Positions 53,664 through 64,000 of a stretch of DNA of 64,000 bases are shown here, piece after piece. Positions within the stretch are counted from its first letter, which is position 1, and the number at the start of each line of letters is the position of its first letter. Position numbers and translations under genes: made by a program. The stretch covers positions 62,001-126,000 of the forward strand of contig CAZNTX010000001.1 of NCBI GenBank assembly GCA_964576075.1. Direction: 5' to 3'. Under the pieces are notes generated by a model that worked only from the letters and a program-made list of their open reading frames with translations, ran no database searches and was not told the DNA's origin. Source of the DNA: Thermohalobaculum sp964576075. GTDB taxonomy: Bacteria > Pseudomonadota > Alphaproteobacteria > Rhodobacterales > Rhodobacteraceae.

Positions 53664-54821
53664 GTGTCGGACGCCGAGACCGAGACAGCGAAGAGCACGC
53701 CGCTGACGGCGCTGATGCGCCGGCACGGGGGGAAGATCGTGTCCTTCGCGGGCCATGCGCTGCCGGTGAGCTTCCCGTCCGGCATCGTCGCCGAGCACCG
53801 CCACACCCGCGAAGCCGCGAGCCTCTTCGACGTCTCCCATATGGGCCAGATCGCGCTCCGCCCCCGCGACGGGGAGATCGCCACCGCGCAGGCCGCGCTC
53901 GAGCGGCTGGTGCCGGGCGACATCCTCGGCCTCGCGCCCGGGCGGCAGCGCTACACGCTCCTCACCTCGCCCGAGGGCGGCATCCTCGACGATCTGATGG
54001 CCGCCAATCTCGGCGACCGGCTCGTCCTCGTGGTCAATGCCGCCCGCGCCGAGGCCGATCTCGCCCATATCGCGGAGGGGATCGGGCCGGGCGTCGCCGT
54101 CGAGCGGCTCGGCGCGCGCGCGCTCCTCGCGCTGCAGGGGCCGGAGGCTGCGGGCGCGCTCGCCACCCTCTGCCCGGAGGCGCCCGGCATGGCCTTCCTC
54201 GAGGCGCGCGAGGCGGCGGTGGCGGGGGCGCCGGCGTTCCTCTCGCGCTCCGGCTATACGGGCGAGGACGGCTTCGAGATCTCCCTGCCGGCGGAGGCCG
54301 CCGAGGCGGTGGCGGAGCGGCTCCTGGCCATCGAGGCGGTCGCGCCTGCGGGCCTCGGCGCGCGCGACACGCTCAGGCTCGAGGCCGGGCTCTGCCTCCA
54401 CGGCGCCGATATCGGGCCGGAGACGTCGCCCGCCGAGGCCGCGCTCGGCTGGACCGTCGCCCGCGCCCGGCGCGAGGGGGGCGCGCGGGCAGGGGGCTTC
54501 CCGGGGGCTGCGCGCATCCTCGCCGAGATCGCCGAGGGGCCCCGGCGCCGGCGCGTCGGGCTCCTGCCCGAGGGGCGGGCGCCGCTGCGCGCGGGCGCCG
54601 CGCTCTTCGCCGGGGAGCGCGGGGCGGAGGAGGGCGGGGCGGTCGGCCGCGTCACCTCCGGGGGCTTCGCACCGAGCCTCTCCCGGCCCGTCGCCATGGG
54701 CTACGTCCCCGCCCGCCTCGCCGCCCCAGGCACCCGGATCGGGGCAGAGCTTCGCGGGCGCCGCCTCGGCGTCGAGGTCGCGGCCCTGCCTTTCGTCCCC
54801 CCGAAGAGACCGAAACCCTGA
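53664..54821 (+). CDS. gcvT: Glycine cleavage system T protein (aminomethyltransferase)
   Basis: Tetrahydrofolate-dependent aminomethyltransferase of 385 aa that releases ammonia from the lipoyl intermediate and makes 5,10-methylene-THF. N-terminal TPLTALMRRHGGKIVSFAGH, SLFDVSHMGQIAL, then RYTLLTSPEGGILDDLMAAN with the catalytic-site Asp, LSRSGYTGEDGFEIS and ARDTLRLEAGLCLHGAD. It starts at GTG 53664 after GGGAGG. First gene of gcvT-H-P. No glycine riboswitch was recognised in the 193 bp before it. Confidence 0.95.
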   Translation: MSDAETETAKSTPLTALMRRHGGKIVSFAGHALPVSFPSGIVAEHRHTREAASLFDVSHMGQIALRPRDGEIATAQAALERLVPGDILGLAPGRQRYTLLTSPEGGILDDLMAANLGDRLVLVVNAARAEADLAHIAEGIGPGVAVERLGARALLALQGPEAAGALATLCPEAPGMAFLEAREAAVAGAPAFLSRSGYTGEDGFEISLPAEAAEAVAERLLAIEAVAPAGLGARDTLRLEAGLCLHGADIGPETSPAEAALGWTVARARREGGARAGGFPGAARILAEIAEGPRRRRVGLLPEGRAPLRAGAALFAGERGAEEGGAVGRVTSGGFAPSLSRPVAMGYVPARLAAPGTRIGAELRGRRLGVEVAALPFVPPKRPKP

Positions 54822-54831
54822 GGTGATCCCG

Positions 54832-55199
54832 ATGTTGCGCTACACTCCCGACCACGAATGGCTGCGCCCGGAGGGCGATCTCGTCACCGTGGGCATCACG
54901 GCCCATGCCGCCGAGCAGCTCGGCGACCTCGTCTTCATCGAGCTGCCCGAGATCGGGCGCGAGGTGACCCAGGGCGAGGAGATCGTCGTCATCGAGTCGG
55001 TCAAGGCCGCCTCCGACATCCGCGCCCCGGTGGACGGCACCATCGTCGAGGCCAACCAGGCGGTGGTGGAGGATCCGAGCCTCGGCAATTCGGACCCCAC
55101 GGGCGCGGGCTGGTTCTTCCGCATCCGCCCGGCCGAGGGGGCGACGATCGAGGGCTATATGGACGAGGCGGCCTATCGCGAGACGATCGAGGCGGAGGG

Positions 55200-55203
<4 letters not shown>
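54832..55203 (+). CDS. gcvH: Glycine cleavage system H protein
   Basis: Lipoyl carrier of 123 aa that shuttles the aminomethyl group between P, T and L proteins. Lipoylated Lys58 lies in VVIESVKAASDI; the start YTPDHEWLR and the end GWFFRIRP are typical. Length is standard. It begins ten bases after gcvT and shares ATGA with gcvP. Confidence 0.97.
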
Positions 55204-58052
<2,849 letters not shown>

Positions 58053-58090
58053 AGCCTCCCACTGTGCGGAAACGCCGCGGCGGCGCTGGA

Positions 58091-58151
58091 CTTTCCTGTC
58101 GGAAGATTCACAATCAGGGCGCTTGAACAGCTCCCACAGCCGACAGGAAGG
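58091..58151 (+). promoter_or_regulatory. 5' leader stem that can bury the ribosome site of the formamidase gene
   Basis: CTTTCCTGTCGG (58091-58102) is complementary to CCGACAGGAAGG (58140-58151): twelve pairs with one G-U, loop of 37 bases. The 3' arm contains AGGAAGG, the ribosome site of the ATG at 58158. In RNA this would hide the site, so translation may be controlled by a ligand, a protein, temperature or an upstream ribosome. It could also serve as a 3' end for the gcv message. No T-run follows. Confidence 0.5.
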
Positions 58152-58157
58152 ACTCCC

Positions 58158-59402
58158 ATGCGCCACGCCATGCCCCTCGCCGCCGTCGCCGCCCTCCTCG
58201 CCGGGCAGGCCGCCGCCGACACGACCGACGTCACCTGGCGGAACACGGTGACCGTCACCAAGGAGGGGGCGCATTGCGTGGACGACCCCAACTGCTTCAA
58301 CCGCTACCATCCGGAGATCCCGATGGTCGCGCGCGCGGCGCCGGGGGACGAGATCGTCATCGAGACCCGCGACGCCCTCGACAGCGACCTGACCCTCGAC
58401 TCGAACGCGGACGACCTCGCCGCCGTGGATCTCAACTACGTCCACCCGATGACCGGGCCGATCCATATCGAAGGGGCGGAGCGGGGCGACGTGATCGCCG
58501 TCACGCTCGAGGACATCCAGCCCGACCAATACGGCTACACCGTGATCGTCCCGGGCTTCGGCTTCCTGCGCGACGAGTTCACCGAGCCCTTCCTCGTCAA
58601 CTGGCGCCTCTCGCGGACCCATGCGGTGTCGGATCAGATGCCGGGGGTCGCCGTGCCCTACGAGGCGTTCCTCGGCTCCGTCGGCACGATGCCGGGCGCG
58701 GAGGAGGTCGCGGCCTGGCTCGCGCGGGAGCAGGCGCTCGCCGCCGTCGGCGGGATCGCCCTGCCGCCCCAGCCCGTGGGCGGGCTGCCGGCCGCGGTCT
58801 GCGGGCCGGAGGGGAGCCACAAGGACGAGTGCCTGCGCACCGTCCCGCCGCGCGAGAACGGCGGCAACATGGACGTGCAGCAGATGCAGATCGGCACCAC
58901 GCTGCTCCTGCCCTGCTTCGTGGAGGGCTGCGGGCTCTTCGTCGGCGACGTGCATTATGCGCAGGGCGACGGCGAGGTCTCAGGCACGGCGATCGAGATG
59001 GGCGCCGTCGTGCGCCTCAGCGTCGAGGTCCGCAAGGGGCTCGGCTCCGTGATCACCGGGCCCGAGGTCGAGGGCGGCGCGCAGATCAAGGCGATCGAGC
59101 CCTCGAAGTTCTACCAGACCGTCGGCCTGCCGCTCAAAGCCGCCGGCGAGGTGCCGCCGACCCACACCTATCTCGACAGCGCCGTCATCGCCGATCTCAC
59201 CAACATGTCCGAGGATCTGATGGTCGCCGCCCGCGACGCGCTTTCGCGGATGCTCGACTATATCGAGCGCACCCACGGGCTGACCCGGGAGCAGGCCTAT
59301 GTGCTCGCCTCCGTCGCCGTCGATCTGCGCATCGGGCAGGTGGTGGACGTGCCGAACTACGTCGTGACCGCGGTGCTCAACGAGGACGTGTTCGCGGAAT
59401 GA
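58158..59402 (+). CDS. Exported acetamidase/formamidase family protein
   Basis: FmdA_AmdA family amidase of 414 aa. Unlike the usual cytoplasmic enzymes it starts with a Sec signal (PLAAVAALLAGQAAADT), so it should act in the periplasm. Family landmarks: VARAAPGDEIVIETRDA, NYVHPMTGPIHIEGAERGDV, NGGNMDVQQMQIGTTLLLPC and LFVGDVHYAQGDGEVSGTAIE, the last two near the metal site. It would cleave a small amide to acid and ammonia. Leads the transport cluster and shares ATGA with the next gene. Confidence 0.88.
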   Translation: MRHAMPLAAVAALLAGQAAADTTDVTWRNTVTVTKEGAHCVDDPNCFNRYHPEIPMVARAAPGDEIVIETRDALDSDLTLDSNADDLAAVDLNYVHPMTGPIHIEGAERGDVIAVTLEDIQPDQYGYTVIVPGFGFLRDEFTEPFLVNWRLSRTHAVSDQMPGVAVPYEAFLGSVGTMPGAEEVAAWLAREQALAAVGGIALPPQPVGGLPAAVCGPEGSHKDECLRTVPPRENGGNMDVQQMQIGTTLLLPCFVEGCGLFVGDVHYAQGDGEVSGTAIEMGAVVRLSVEVRKGLGSVITGPEVEGGAQIKAIEPSKFYQTVGLPLKAAGEVPPTHTYLDSAVIADLTNMSEDLMVAARDALSRMLDYIERTHGLTREQAYVLASVAVDLRIGQVVDVPNYVVTAVLNEDVFAE

Positions 59403-59932
59403 GCGGGGGGATCACCCGGCGCGCGGCGCTCGCGGGGGGGCTCGCCGCCCTCGCCGGCGCCGCGGCGGCCCACACGCCCTATCGGCAGTGGGTCGTCTAC
59501 CGCAAGACGCATCTGATGATCGGCGCCCATCGGGGCGATGCGGCGGGCTATGCGCGCGCCAAGGCGGTGGCCGAGCATCTCGCCGAGCGGCTGCCCGCCT
59601 CGCGCGCCCGCGTCGCCCGGGCGCCGGCGGCGAGCCGGCTCGCGGGGCTCCTCGCCACCGGACAGCTCGACATCGCCGTGCTCGATGCGCTGACCGCGCA
59701 GGCGATGGCCGTGGGGGCGGACGTCTTCTTGGCCTATGGCGCGCTCGAGCTCGCCACCCTCGCGATGCTGCCGGGCGGGCGCGTCCTCGCCGCCCATGCC
59801 CGCTTCCCCGAGCGCCACGGCGCGCAGCTCGCCGAGGCGCTTCTCGGCAGCGATCTCGCGCCGCTGTCCGAGCAGCCCGCGCGCCCGCCGCTGCCCTGGC
59901 GCGCGGAGGCCCTGGCCCGGCTCCCGGGCTGA
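59399..59932 (+). CDS. Small exported protein of unknown function, Tat-type signal
   Basis: Protein of 177 aa with TRRAALAGGLAALAGAAAAH, a twin-arginine signal, cut near residue 24. The mature part, RQWVVYRKTHLMIGAHRGD then LLATGQLDIAVLDALTAQAM, faintly recalls a half-size solute-binding fold. It is translationally coupled to the formamidase gene (ATGA) and lies 70 bp before the TRAP genes, so a helper role in the same uptake route is likely. No known family is recognised. Confidence 0.7.
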   Translation: MSGGITRRAALAGGLAALAGAAAAHTPYRQWVVYRKTHLMIGAHRGDAAGYARAKAVAEHLAERLPASRARVARAPAASRLAGLLATGQLDIAVLDALTAQAMAVGADVFLAYGALELATLAMLPGGRVLAAHARFPERHGAQLAEALLGSDLAPLSEQPARPPLPWRAEALARLPG

Positions 59933-60002
59933 GCCGGGGCGGATGCGGCGCTGCGGTATGGAGGCCATTGACAGGCGTTCATCCCCCGGCAAGGGTTGCA
60001 TG

Positions 60003-60686
60003 ATGACCCTGCCAGACGCGCCCATCCGGCCCCCCCGCCGGCTTCCGCGACGCCCCCCCGGGGCCACGCTGCGCGCCGGGGGCCTGACGATGCCCCGCTG
60101 GGCGCGCGCCTATGTCCGCTGGGTGGACGGGCTCAACCGCCGGATCGGGCGGGTCGCGATGTATCTCCTCTTCGCGATGATGGGGATCCTGCTCTGGTCG
60201 ATCGTCTCCAAGGCGGCCTTCACCCCCTCGCTCTGGACGCTCGAGATGGCGCAGTTCACGCTCGTGGCCTACTGGATGTTCGGCGGGCCCTATTCGCTGC
60301 AGATGGGCAGCCATGTGCGCATGGATCTCGCCTATGGCAGCTGGAGCGCGCGCCGGCGCGCCTGGTTCGACGCGATCACCATCTTCGCCCTCGTCTTCTA
60401 CCTCGCGCTCTTCCTCTATGGCGGGATCTCGTCGACCGCCTATGCGCTCGGCTATTTCGGGCAGGAGCCGTTCGCCTTCTTCGCCGGTCTCGCCTGGACG
60501 GCGGTGACCGAGGGGCCGCAGGCGGCGGCGGACGGGCTCGGCACGCTCGAGCGGTCCTATTCGATCTGGCGCCCGCTCATGTGGCCGATCAAGGCGCTGA
60601 TGTGCCTCGCGGCGGTGCTGATGCTCCTGCAGGCCGTGTCGCTCTTCCTGCGCGACGTGGCCGAGATCCGCGGCGAGGAGATCTGA
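60003..60686 (+). CDS. TRAP transporter small permease (DctQ-like)
   Basis: Small membrane subunit of a TRAP transporter, 227 aa as drawn, four helices. YVRWVDGLNRRIGRVAMYLL opens helix one; FTLVAYWMFGGPYSLQMGSHVRMDL marks the DctQ core (FGGPYSLQ, HVRMDL). An insertion between helices three and four (TEGPQAAADGLGTLERS) is seen in some DctQ branches. Start is uncertain: ATG 60000, 60003 or the better-conserved ATG 60090 (MPRWARAY). It precedes the large permease gene by one base. Confidence 0.88.
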   Translation: MTLPDAPIRPPRRLPRRPPGATLRAGGLTMPRWARAYVRWVDGLNRRIGRVAMYLLFAMMGILLWSIVSKAAFTPSLWTLEMAQFTLVAYWMFGGPYSLQMGSHVRMDLAYGSWSARRRAWFDAITIFALVFYLALFLYGGISSTAYALGYFGQEPFAFFAGLAWTAVTEGPQAAADGLGTLERSYSIWRPLMWPIKALMCLAAVLMLLQAVSLFLRDVAEIRGEEI

Positions 60687-60687
60687 C

Positions 60688-62013
60688 ATGTCCTACGAGG
60701 CGATCGCGCTCACGATGTTCGCCTCGATGATGGCGATGCTGCTGACCGGACAGCGGGTGTTCGCGGTGATCGGCTTCGTCGCGGTGGTCGCCGCGCTCGC
60801 GCTCTATGGCGAGGGGGGCGGGCAGTTCGCCTTCACCGCGGCGATGAAGGCGATGAAGTGGTATCCGCTGCTCACGCTGCCGATGTTCATCTTCATGGGC
60901 TACGTCCTCTCCGAGAGCCGCCTCGCCGACGATCTCTACCGGATGTTCCATGTCTGGATGGGCCCTGTCCCCGGCGGCCTCGCGATCGGGACGATCGGGC
61001 TCATGGTGCTGATCTCGGCGATGAACGGGCTCTCTGTCGCGGGCATGGCGATCGGGGCGACCATCGCGCTGCCCGAGCTGCTGCGCCGGGCCTACGACAA
61101 GAAGATGGTCACCGGGGTGATCCAGGCGGGCTCCTCGCTCGGCATCCTGGTGCCGCCCTCCGTCGTGCTCGTGCTCTACGCGATCATCGCGCGCCAGCCG
61201 GTCGGGCAGCTCTGGCTCGCGGGGATCCTGCCCGGGCTGATGATGGCCGCGCTCTTCGTCCTCTATATCTGGCTGCGCTGCCGGCTTCAGCCGCAGCTCG
61301 GCCCCCCGCTCGCGGAGGCCGAGCGCGCCCAGATCCCGCGGGCGGAGAAATACCGGCTGCTCCTCGCGGGGGTGCTGCCGCTCGCGATCTTCGCGGCGAT
61401 GATGGTGCCCTTCGTCAACGGCTGGACCTCGCTGGTGGAGAGCTCGGTGATCGGGGCGCTGACGGCGCTTCTGGCCGCGATCCTCAAGGGGCGGCTGACG
61501 CGGGAGGTGTTCGAGCGCTCGGTGCGCAACACGCTCGGCATCTCCTGCATGTTCATGTGGATCATCGTCGCCGCGCTCTGCTTCGGGGCGGTGTTCGACG
61601 GGCTCGGCGCGGTGCGCGCCATCGAGGGGCTCTTCGTCGAGGAGCTCGGGCTTTCCCCCTGGATGATCCTGATCCTGATGCAGCTTTCCTTCCTGCTGCT
61701 CGGGACCTTCCTCGACGACACGGCGATGCTCGTGATCGTCGCGCCGCTCTACGTGCCCCTCGTCGGCAGCCTCGGCTTCGATCTGATCTGGTATGGGGTG
61801 CTCTACACCATCACCTGCCAGATCGCCTACATGACCCCGCCCTTCGGCTACAATCTCTTCCTGATGCGGGCCATGGCGCCGCCGGAGATCTCGATCGGCG
61901 ACATCTACACGTCGATAATCCCCTTCGTCGGCGTTATGGTTTGCGCGCTGGCGCTCGTCATGGCGTTCCCGGAGATCGCGCTGTGGCTGCCCAACACCGT
62001 CTACGGCAAGTGA
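60688..62013 (+). CDS. TRAP transporter large permease (DctM-like)
   Basis: Main membrane subunit of 441 aa with about twelve helices. Marks of DctM: TLPMFIFMGYVLSESRLADD, AIGTIGLMVLISAMNGLSVAG, AGSSLGILVPPSVVLVLYAI (the substrate-path Pro-Pro), LLLGTFLDDTAMLVIVAPLY and MTPPFGYNLFLMRAMAPPEI. It moves the ligand by sodium symport. ATG 60688 follows the small-permease stop by one base. Part of the formamidase/TRAP/ligase cluster. Confidence 0.94.
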   Translation: MSYEAIALTMFASMMAMLLTGQRVFAVIGFVAVVAALALYGEGGGQFAFTAAMKAMKWYPLLTLPMFIFMGYVLSESRLADDLYRMFHVWMGPVPGGLAIGTIGLMVLISAMNGLSVAGMAIGATIALPELLRRAYDKKMVTGVIQAGSSLGILVPPSVVLVLYAIIARQPVGQLWLAGILPGLMMAALFVLYIWLRCRLQPQLGPPLAEAERAQIPRAEKYRLLLAGVLPLAIFAAMMVPFVNGWTSLVESSVIGALTALLAAILKGRLTREVFERSVRNTLGISCMFMWIIVAALCFGAVFDGLGAVRAIEGLFVEELGLSPWMILILMQLSFLLLGTFLDDTAMLVIVAPLYVPLVGSLGFDLIWYGVLYTITCQIAYMTPPFGYNLFLMRAMAPPEISIGDIYTSIIPFVGVMVCALALVMAFPEIALWLPNTVYGK

Positions 62014-62066
62014 GAGGAAACCCCCGGGCCGCGGGCGGCAGACAAGACCAACAGAGAGGTATATCC

Positions 62067-63107
62067 ATGACTTCGAGACGCTCCTTCCTCCGCACCGCCG
62101 GCATCGGCGCCGCCGGCGCCGCGACGCTCGCGGCCCCCAATGTACGCGCGCAGTCCCCGCTCCGGCTCAGGCTCCAGACCTATGCGGGCCCGGCCCTCGC
62201 CGAGCATGTGACGAAGCCGATCGTCGACTACATCAACGCCGCCGGGAACGGCGAGATCGAGGTGGAGATGTATACTGCCGATCAGCTCGTCCCCACCGGC
62301 GAGCTCTTCCGCGCCATGCAGACCGGCACCATCGACATGGTGCATTCCGACGACGACTCGATGAACTCGCCGACCCCGGTGCGCCATTTCGGCGGCTACT
62401 TCCCGATGGCGACCAAGCACGCCCTCGACGTGCCCGTGCTCTTCAAGCAATACGGCCTCGCCGAAATCTGGCGCGAGGAATACGAGAAGGTCGGCGTCGC
62501 CTGGCTCTCCGCCGGCGGGCAGGACCCCTGCAACTTCAACACCAAGCGCCCGCTGCGCAGCCTCGCCGATCTCGAGGGCCTGCGCCTCTACACCTTCCCG
62601 ACGGCGGGCCGCTTCCTCGCCCGCTTCGGCGTGATCCCGGTGCAGATCCCCTATGAAGATGCCGAGGTCGCGGTGCAGACGGGCGAGCTCGACGGCATGG
62701 CCTGGTCCGGCATCACCGAGGACTACACCGTCGGCTGGGCGGACGTGACCGACTATTTCTGCACCAACAACATCTCGGGCGCCTGGATCGGCTCGTTCTA
62801 CTGCAACGCCAGCCGCTGGGGCGAGATCCCGGACCATCTGAAGCAGCTCATCCTCGCCGCCGTGGAGGCCGGGCACTTCTACCGCAACCAGTGGTATTGG
62901 GGCGGCGAGGCCAAGCTCCGCGCCGAGGGCACCAAGCTCGAGCTCACCTCGATCCCGGCGGAGGAGTGGAAGCAGGTCGAGGACGCCGCCACCGAGTTCT
63001 GGGACGAGATCGCCGAGGAGGGCGAGACCGCGGCCAAGCTCGTCGGCATCTTCCGCCGCTACAACGAGATCATCGCCCAGGCGGGGCCGCCCTACTCCTT
63101 CGGCTGA
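62067..63107 (+). CDS. TRAP transporter substrate-binding protein (DctP-like), Tat-exported
   Basis: Periplasmic protein of 346 aa. Tat signal MTSRRSFLRTAG, cleavage near AAPNVRAQ. DctP features: VDYINAAGNGEIEVEMYTAD, MQTGTIDMVHSDDD, KRPLRSLADLEGLRLYTFP, and AVQTGELDGMAWSG with the hinge helix. The ligand is presumably a carboxylate or amide product of the neighbouring enzymes. AGAGAGG precedes ATG 62067, 53 bp after the large permease. A strong stem-loop follows its stop. Confidence 0.93.
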   Translation: MTSRRSFLRTAGIGAAGAATLAAPNVRAQSPLRLRLQTYAGPALAEHVTKPIVDYINAAGNGEIEVEMYTADQLVPTGELFRAMQTGTIDMVHSDDDSMNSPTPVRHFGGYFPMATKHALDVPVLFKQYGLAEIWREEYEKVGVAWLSAGGQDPCNFNTKRPLRSLADLEGLRLYTFPTAGRFLARFGVIPVQIPYEDAEVAVQTGELDGMAWSGITEDYTVGWADVTDYFCTNNISGAWIGSFYCNASRWGEIPDHLKQLILAAVEAGHFYRNQWYWGGEAKLRAEGTKLELTSIPAEEWKQVEDAATEFWDEIAEEGETAAKLVGIFRRYNEIIAQAGPPYSFG

Positions 63108-63119
63108 TCCGCGCATCCC

Positions 63120-63139
63120 GGGGGCGCGCCCGCGCCCCC
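63120..63139 (+). other. Stem-loop after the TRAP binding-protein gene
   Basis: GGGGGCGCG (63120-63128) and CGCGCCCCC (63131-63139) are perfect 9-bp arms beginning 13 bases after the stop. Loop would be about four bases with eight pairs. No T-run. Likely an mRNA-stabilising or partial termination element between the binding-protein and ligase genes. Confidence 0.5.
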
Positions 63140-63161
63140 GCCCCCCTCCTGGAGACCTCCC

Positions 63162-64000
63162 ATGCCCGGCAATCTCACCCTCGAGGCCCTCGAGGCCGCC
63201 GTCGCCACCGGCGACATCGACACCGTCGTCATGGCCCAGATCGACATGCAGGGCCGGCTGATGGGCAAGCGCGTCCATGCCGTCCATTTCCTCGAGAGCG
63301 CGGTCGAGGAGACCCATTCCTGCAATTATCTCCTGACGGTCGATTACGAGATGGAGCCGGTGCCGGGCTACGCCTCCGCCTCCTGGGAGAAGGGCTATGG
63401 CGACTACGTGATGCGCCCCGATCTCTCCACGCTGCGCCGAACCCCCTGGATGGAGGGCACGGCGCTCGTGCTCTGCGACCTCTACGACCATCACGGCCAT
63501 GCGGAGGTGCCGGTCTCCCCTCGCGCGATCCTCAAGCGCCAGGTCGCCCGCCTCGCCGAGCGCGGCCTCGCCGCCATGATGGCCTCCGAGCTCGAGTTCT
63601 ACCTCTTCCGCGACAGCTTCGAGGAGGCGCTCGCCAAGGGCTATCGCGGGCTCCAGCCCATCGCGCCCTACAACGAGGATTACCACGTCTTCCAGACCGC
63701 CAAGGAGGAGGGGGTGATGCGGGCGATCCGCAACGGCCTCTTCGCCGCCGGCGTTCCGGTGGAGAACTCCAAGGGCGAGGCCTGGGCCGGGCAGGAGGAG
63801 ATCAACGTCCGCTATTCCGACGCCCTCGACGCCGCCGACACCCACGCCATCGTGAAGAACGCGGTGAAGGAGATCGCCTGGACCAAGGGCCACGCCGTCA
63901 CCTTCATGGCGAAATACGACTATGCGGCCGCCGGGGCCTCCTGCCACATCCACCAGTCGCTCTGGGAGGAGGACCGCCCGGCCTTCCACGACGCGGGCGC
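63162..64000 (+). CDS. Glutamine-synthetase-like ligase (GlnT/PuuA-type), partial
   Basis: First 279 codons of an ATP-dependent ligase; the gene runs off the right edge. N-terminal beta-grasp domain: TVVMAQIDMQGRLMGKRVHA and LLTVDYEMEPVPGYASASWE. Catalytic domain: MASELEFYLFRDSFEEA (the metal-binding Glu pair), SKGEAWAGQEEINVRYSD, FMAKYDYAAAGASCHIHQSL. The wording YLLTVDYEMEPVPGY matches gamma-glutamyl-amine/polyamine ligases rather than true GlnA. With the periplasmic amidase and TRAP transporter it may gamma-glutamylate an imported amine or ammonia. GGAG precedes ATG 63162. Confidence 0.9.
   Translation, partial: MPGNLTLEALEAAVATGDIDTVVMAQIDMQGRLMGKRVHAVHFLESAVEETHSCNYLLTVDYEMEPVPGYASASWEKGYGDYVMRPDLSTLRRTPWMEGTALVLCDLYDHHGHAEVPVSPRAILKRQVARLAERGLAAMMASELEFYLFRDSFEEALAKGYRGLQPIAPYNEDYHVFQTAKEEGVMRAIRNGLFAAGVPVENSKGEAWAGQEEINVRYSDALDAADTHAIVKNAVKEIAWTKGHAVTFMAKYDYAAAGASCHIHQSLWEEDRPAFHDAG

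Noticed and set aside
59968..59973. TTGACA as a promoter for the TRAP genes
   Set aside because: A -35 match is present, but no acceptable -10 lies 16-18 bases downstream and the genes are probably read from the formamidase transcript.

Overview
The window is high-GC, gene-dense chromosomal DNA. It most likely comes from an alphaproteobacterium of the Rhodobacteraceae/Paracoccaceae type. The evidence is a form I coxMSLDEF cluster, hemP, Tat-exported TRAP binding protein, a type III glutamine-synthetase-like gene and GDP-fucose synthesis genes, with strong GC bias at third codon positions. No insertion sequence, phage gene, CRISPR array, rRNA or tRNA was found. Genes are packed tightly: thirteen neighbouring pairs share an ATGA or GTGA start/stop, and all seven convergent pairs meet or overlap within 3 bp.

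Layout. 1-4761 (minus): a peptide/nickel-type ABC importer (binding protein, two permeases, two ATPases, the last cut by the window edge). 4916-8811: an EamA exporter, a CocE/S15 hydrolase and an M20 peptidase. 8812-9801: almost 1 kb of extremely GC-rich DNA with no recognisable gene. 9802-10627 (minus): a three-gene operon of a 52-codon ORF, hemP and an uncharacterised gene. It diverges, across a perfect 9-bp inverted repeat, from an amidase and a haem-containing fatty acid cis/trans isomerase (10826-14760). 14764-16134: a class III aminotransferase.

16230-34628 is an envelope-glycan region in four transcription blocks. It holds glycosyltransferases, a polytopic sugar-transferase-like protein, a flippase of the Wzx type, an LPG-synthase-TM-type protein, three methyltransferases, a sulfotransferase, and gmd plus a GDP-fucose-synthase gene. 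Together they suggest a fucose (6-deoxyhexose)-containing glycan that is methylated and sulfated. 34559-39115 holds an FHA/trypsin-like membrane protease, a BT1-type transporter and an amino acid permease.

39149-45724 (minus) is an aerobic carbon monoxide dehydrogenase operon in the order coxM-S-L-D-E-F. CoxL carries the form I signature AYRCSFR but is interrupted by a one-base frameshift. Upstream lies a secreted-type RTX protein (45850-47400) with a tandemly duplicated domain I do not recognise. A cobalamin riboswitch (about 47571-47765) precedes a BtuB-like receptor and an ATPase. They converge on a FecCD/BtuF-like ABC importer operon (50638-53470).

53664-58052 is the glycine cleavage operon gcvT-H-P. 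58158 to the right edge is a catabolic cluster: exported acetamidase/formamidase, small exported protein, TRAP transporter (small permease, large permease, binding protein) and a glutamine-synthetase-like ligase. It could hydrolyse an amide outside the membrane, import the product and glutamylate it. The ribosome-binding site of the amidase gene can be buried in a 12-bp stem, a candidate RNA switch.
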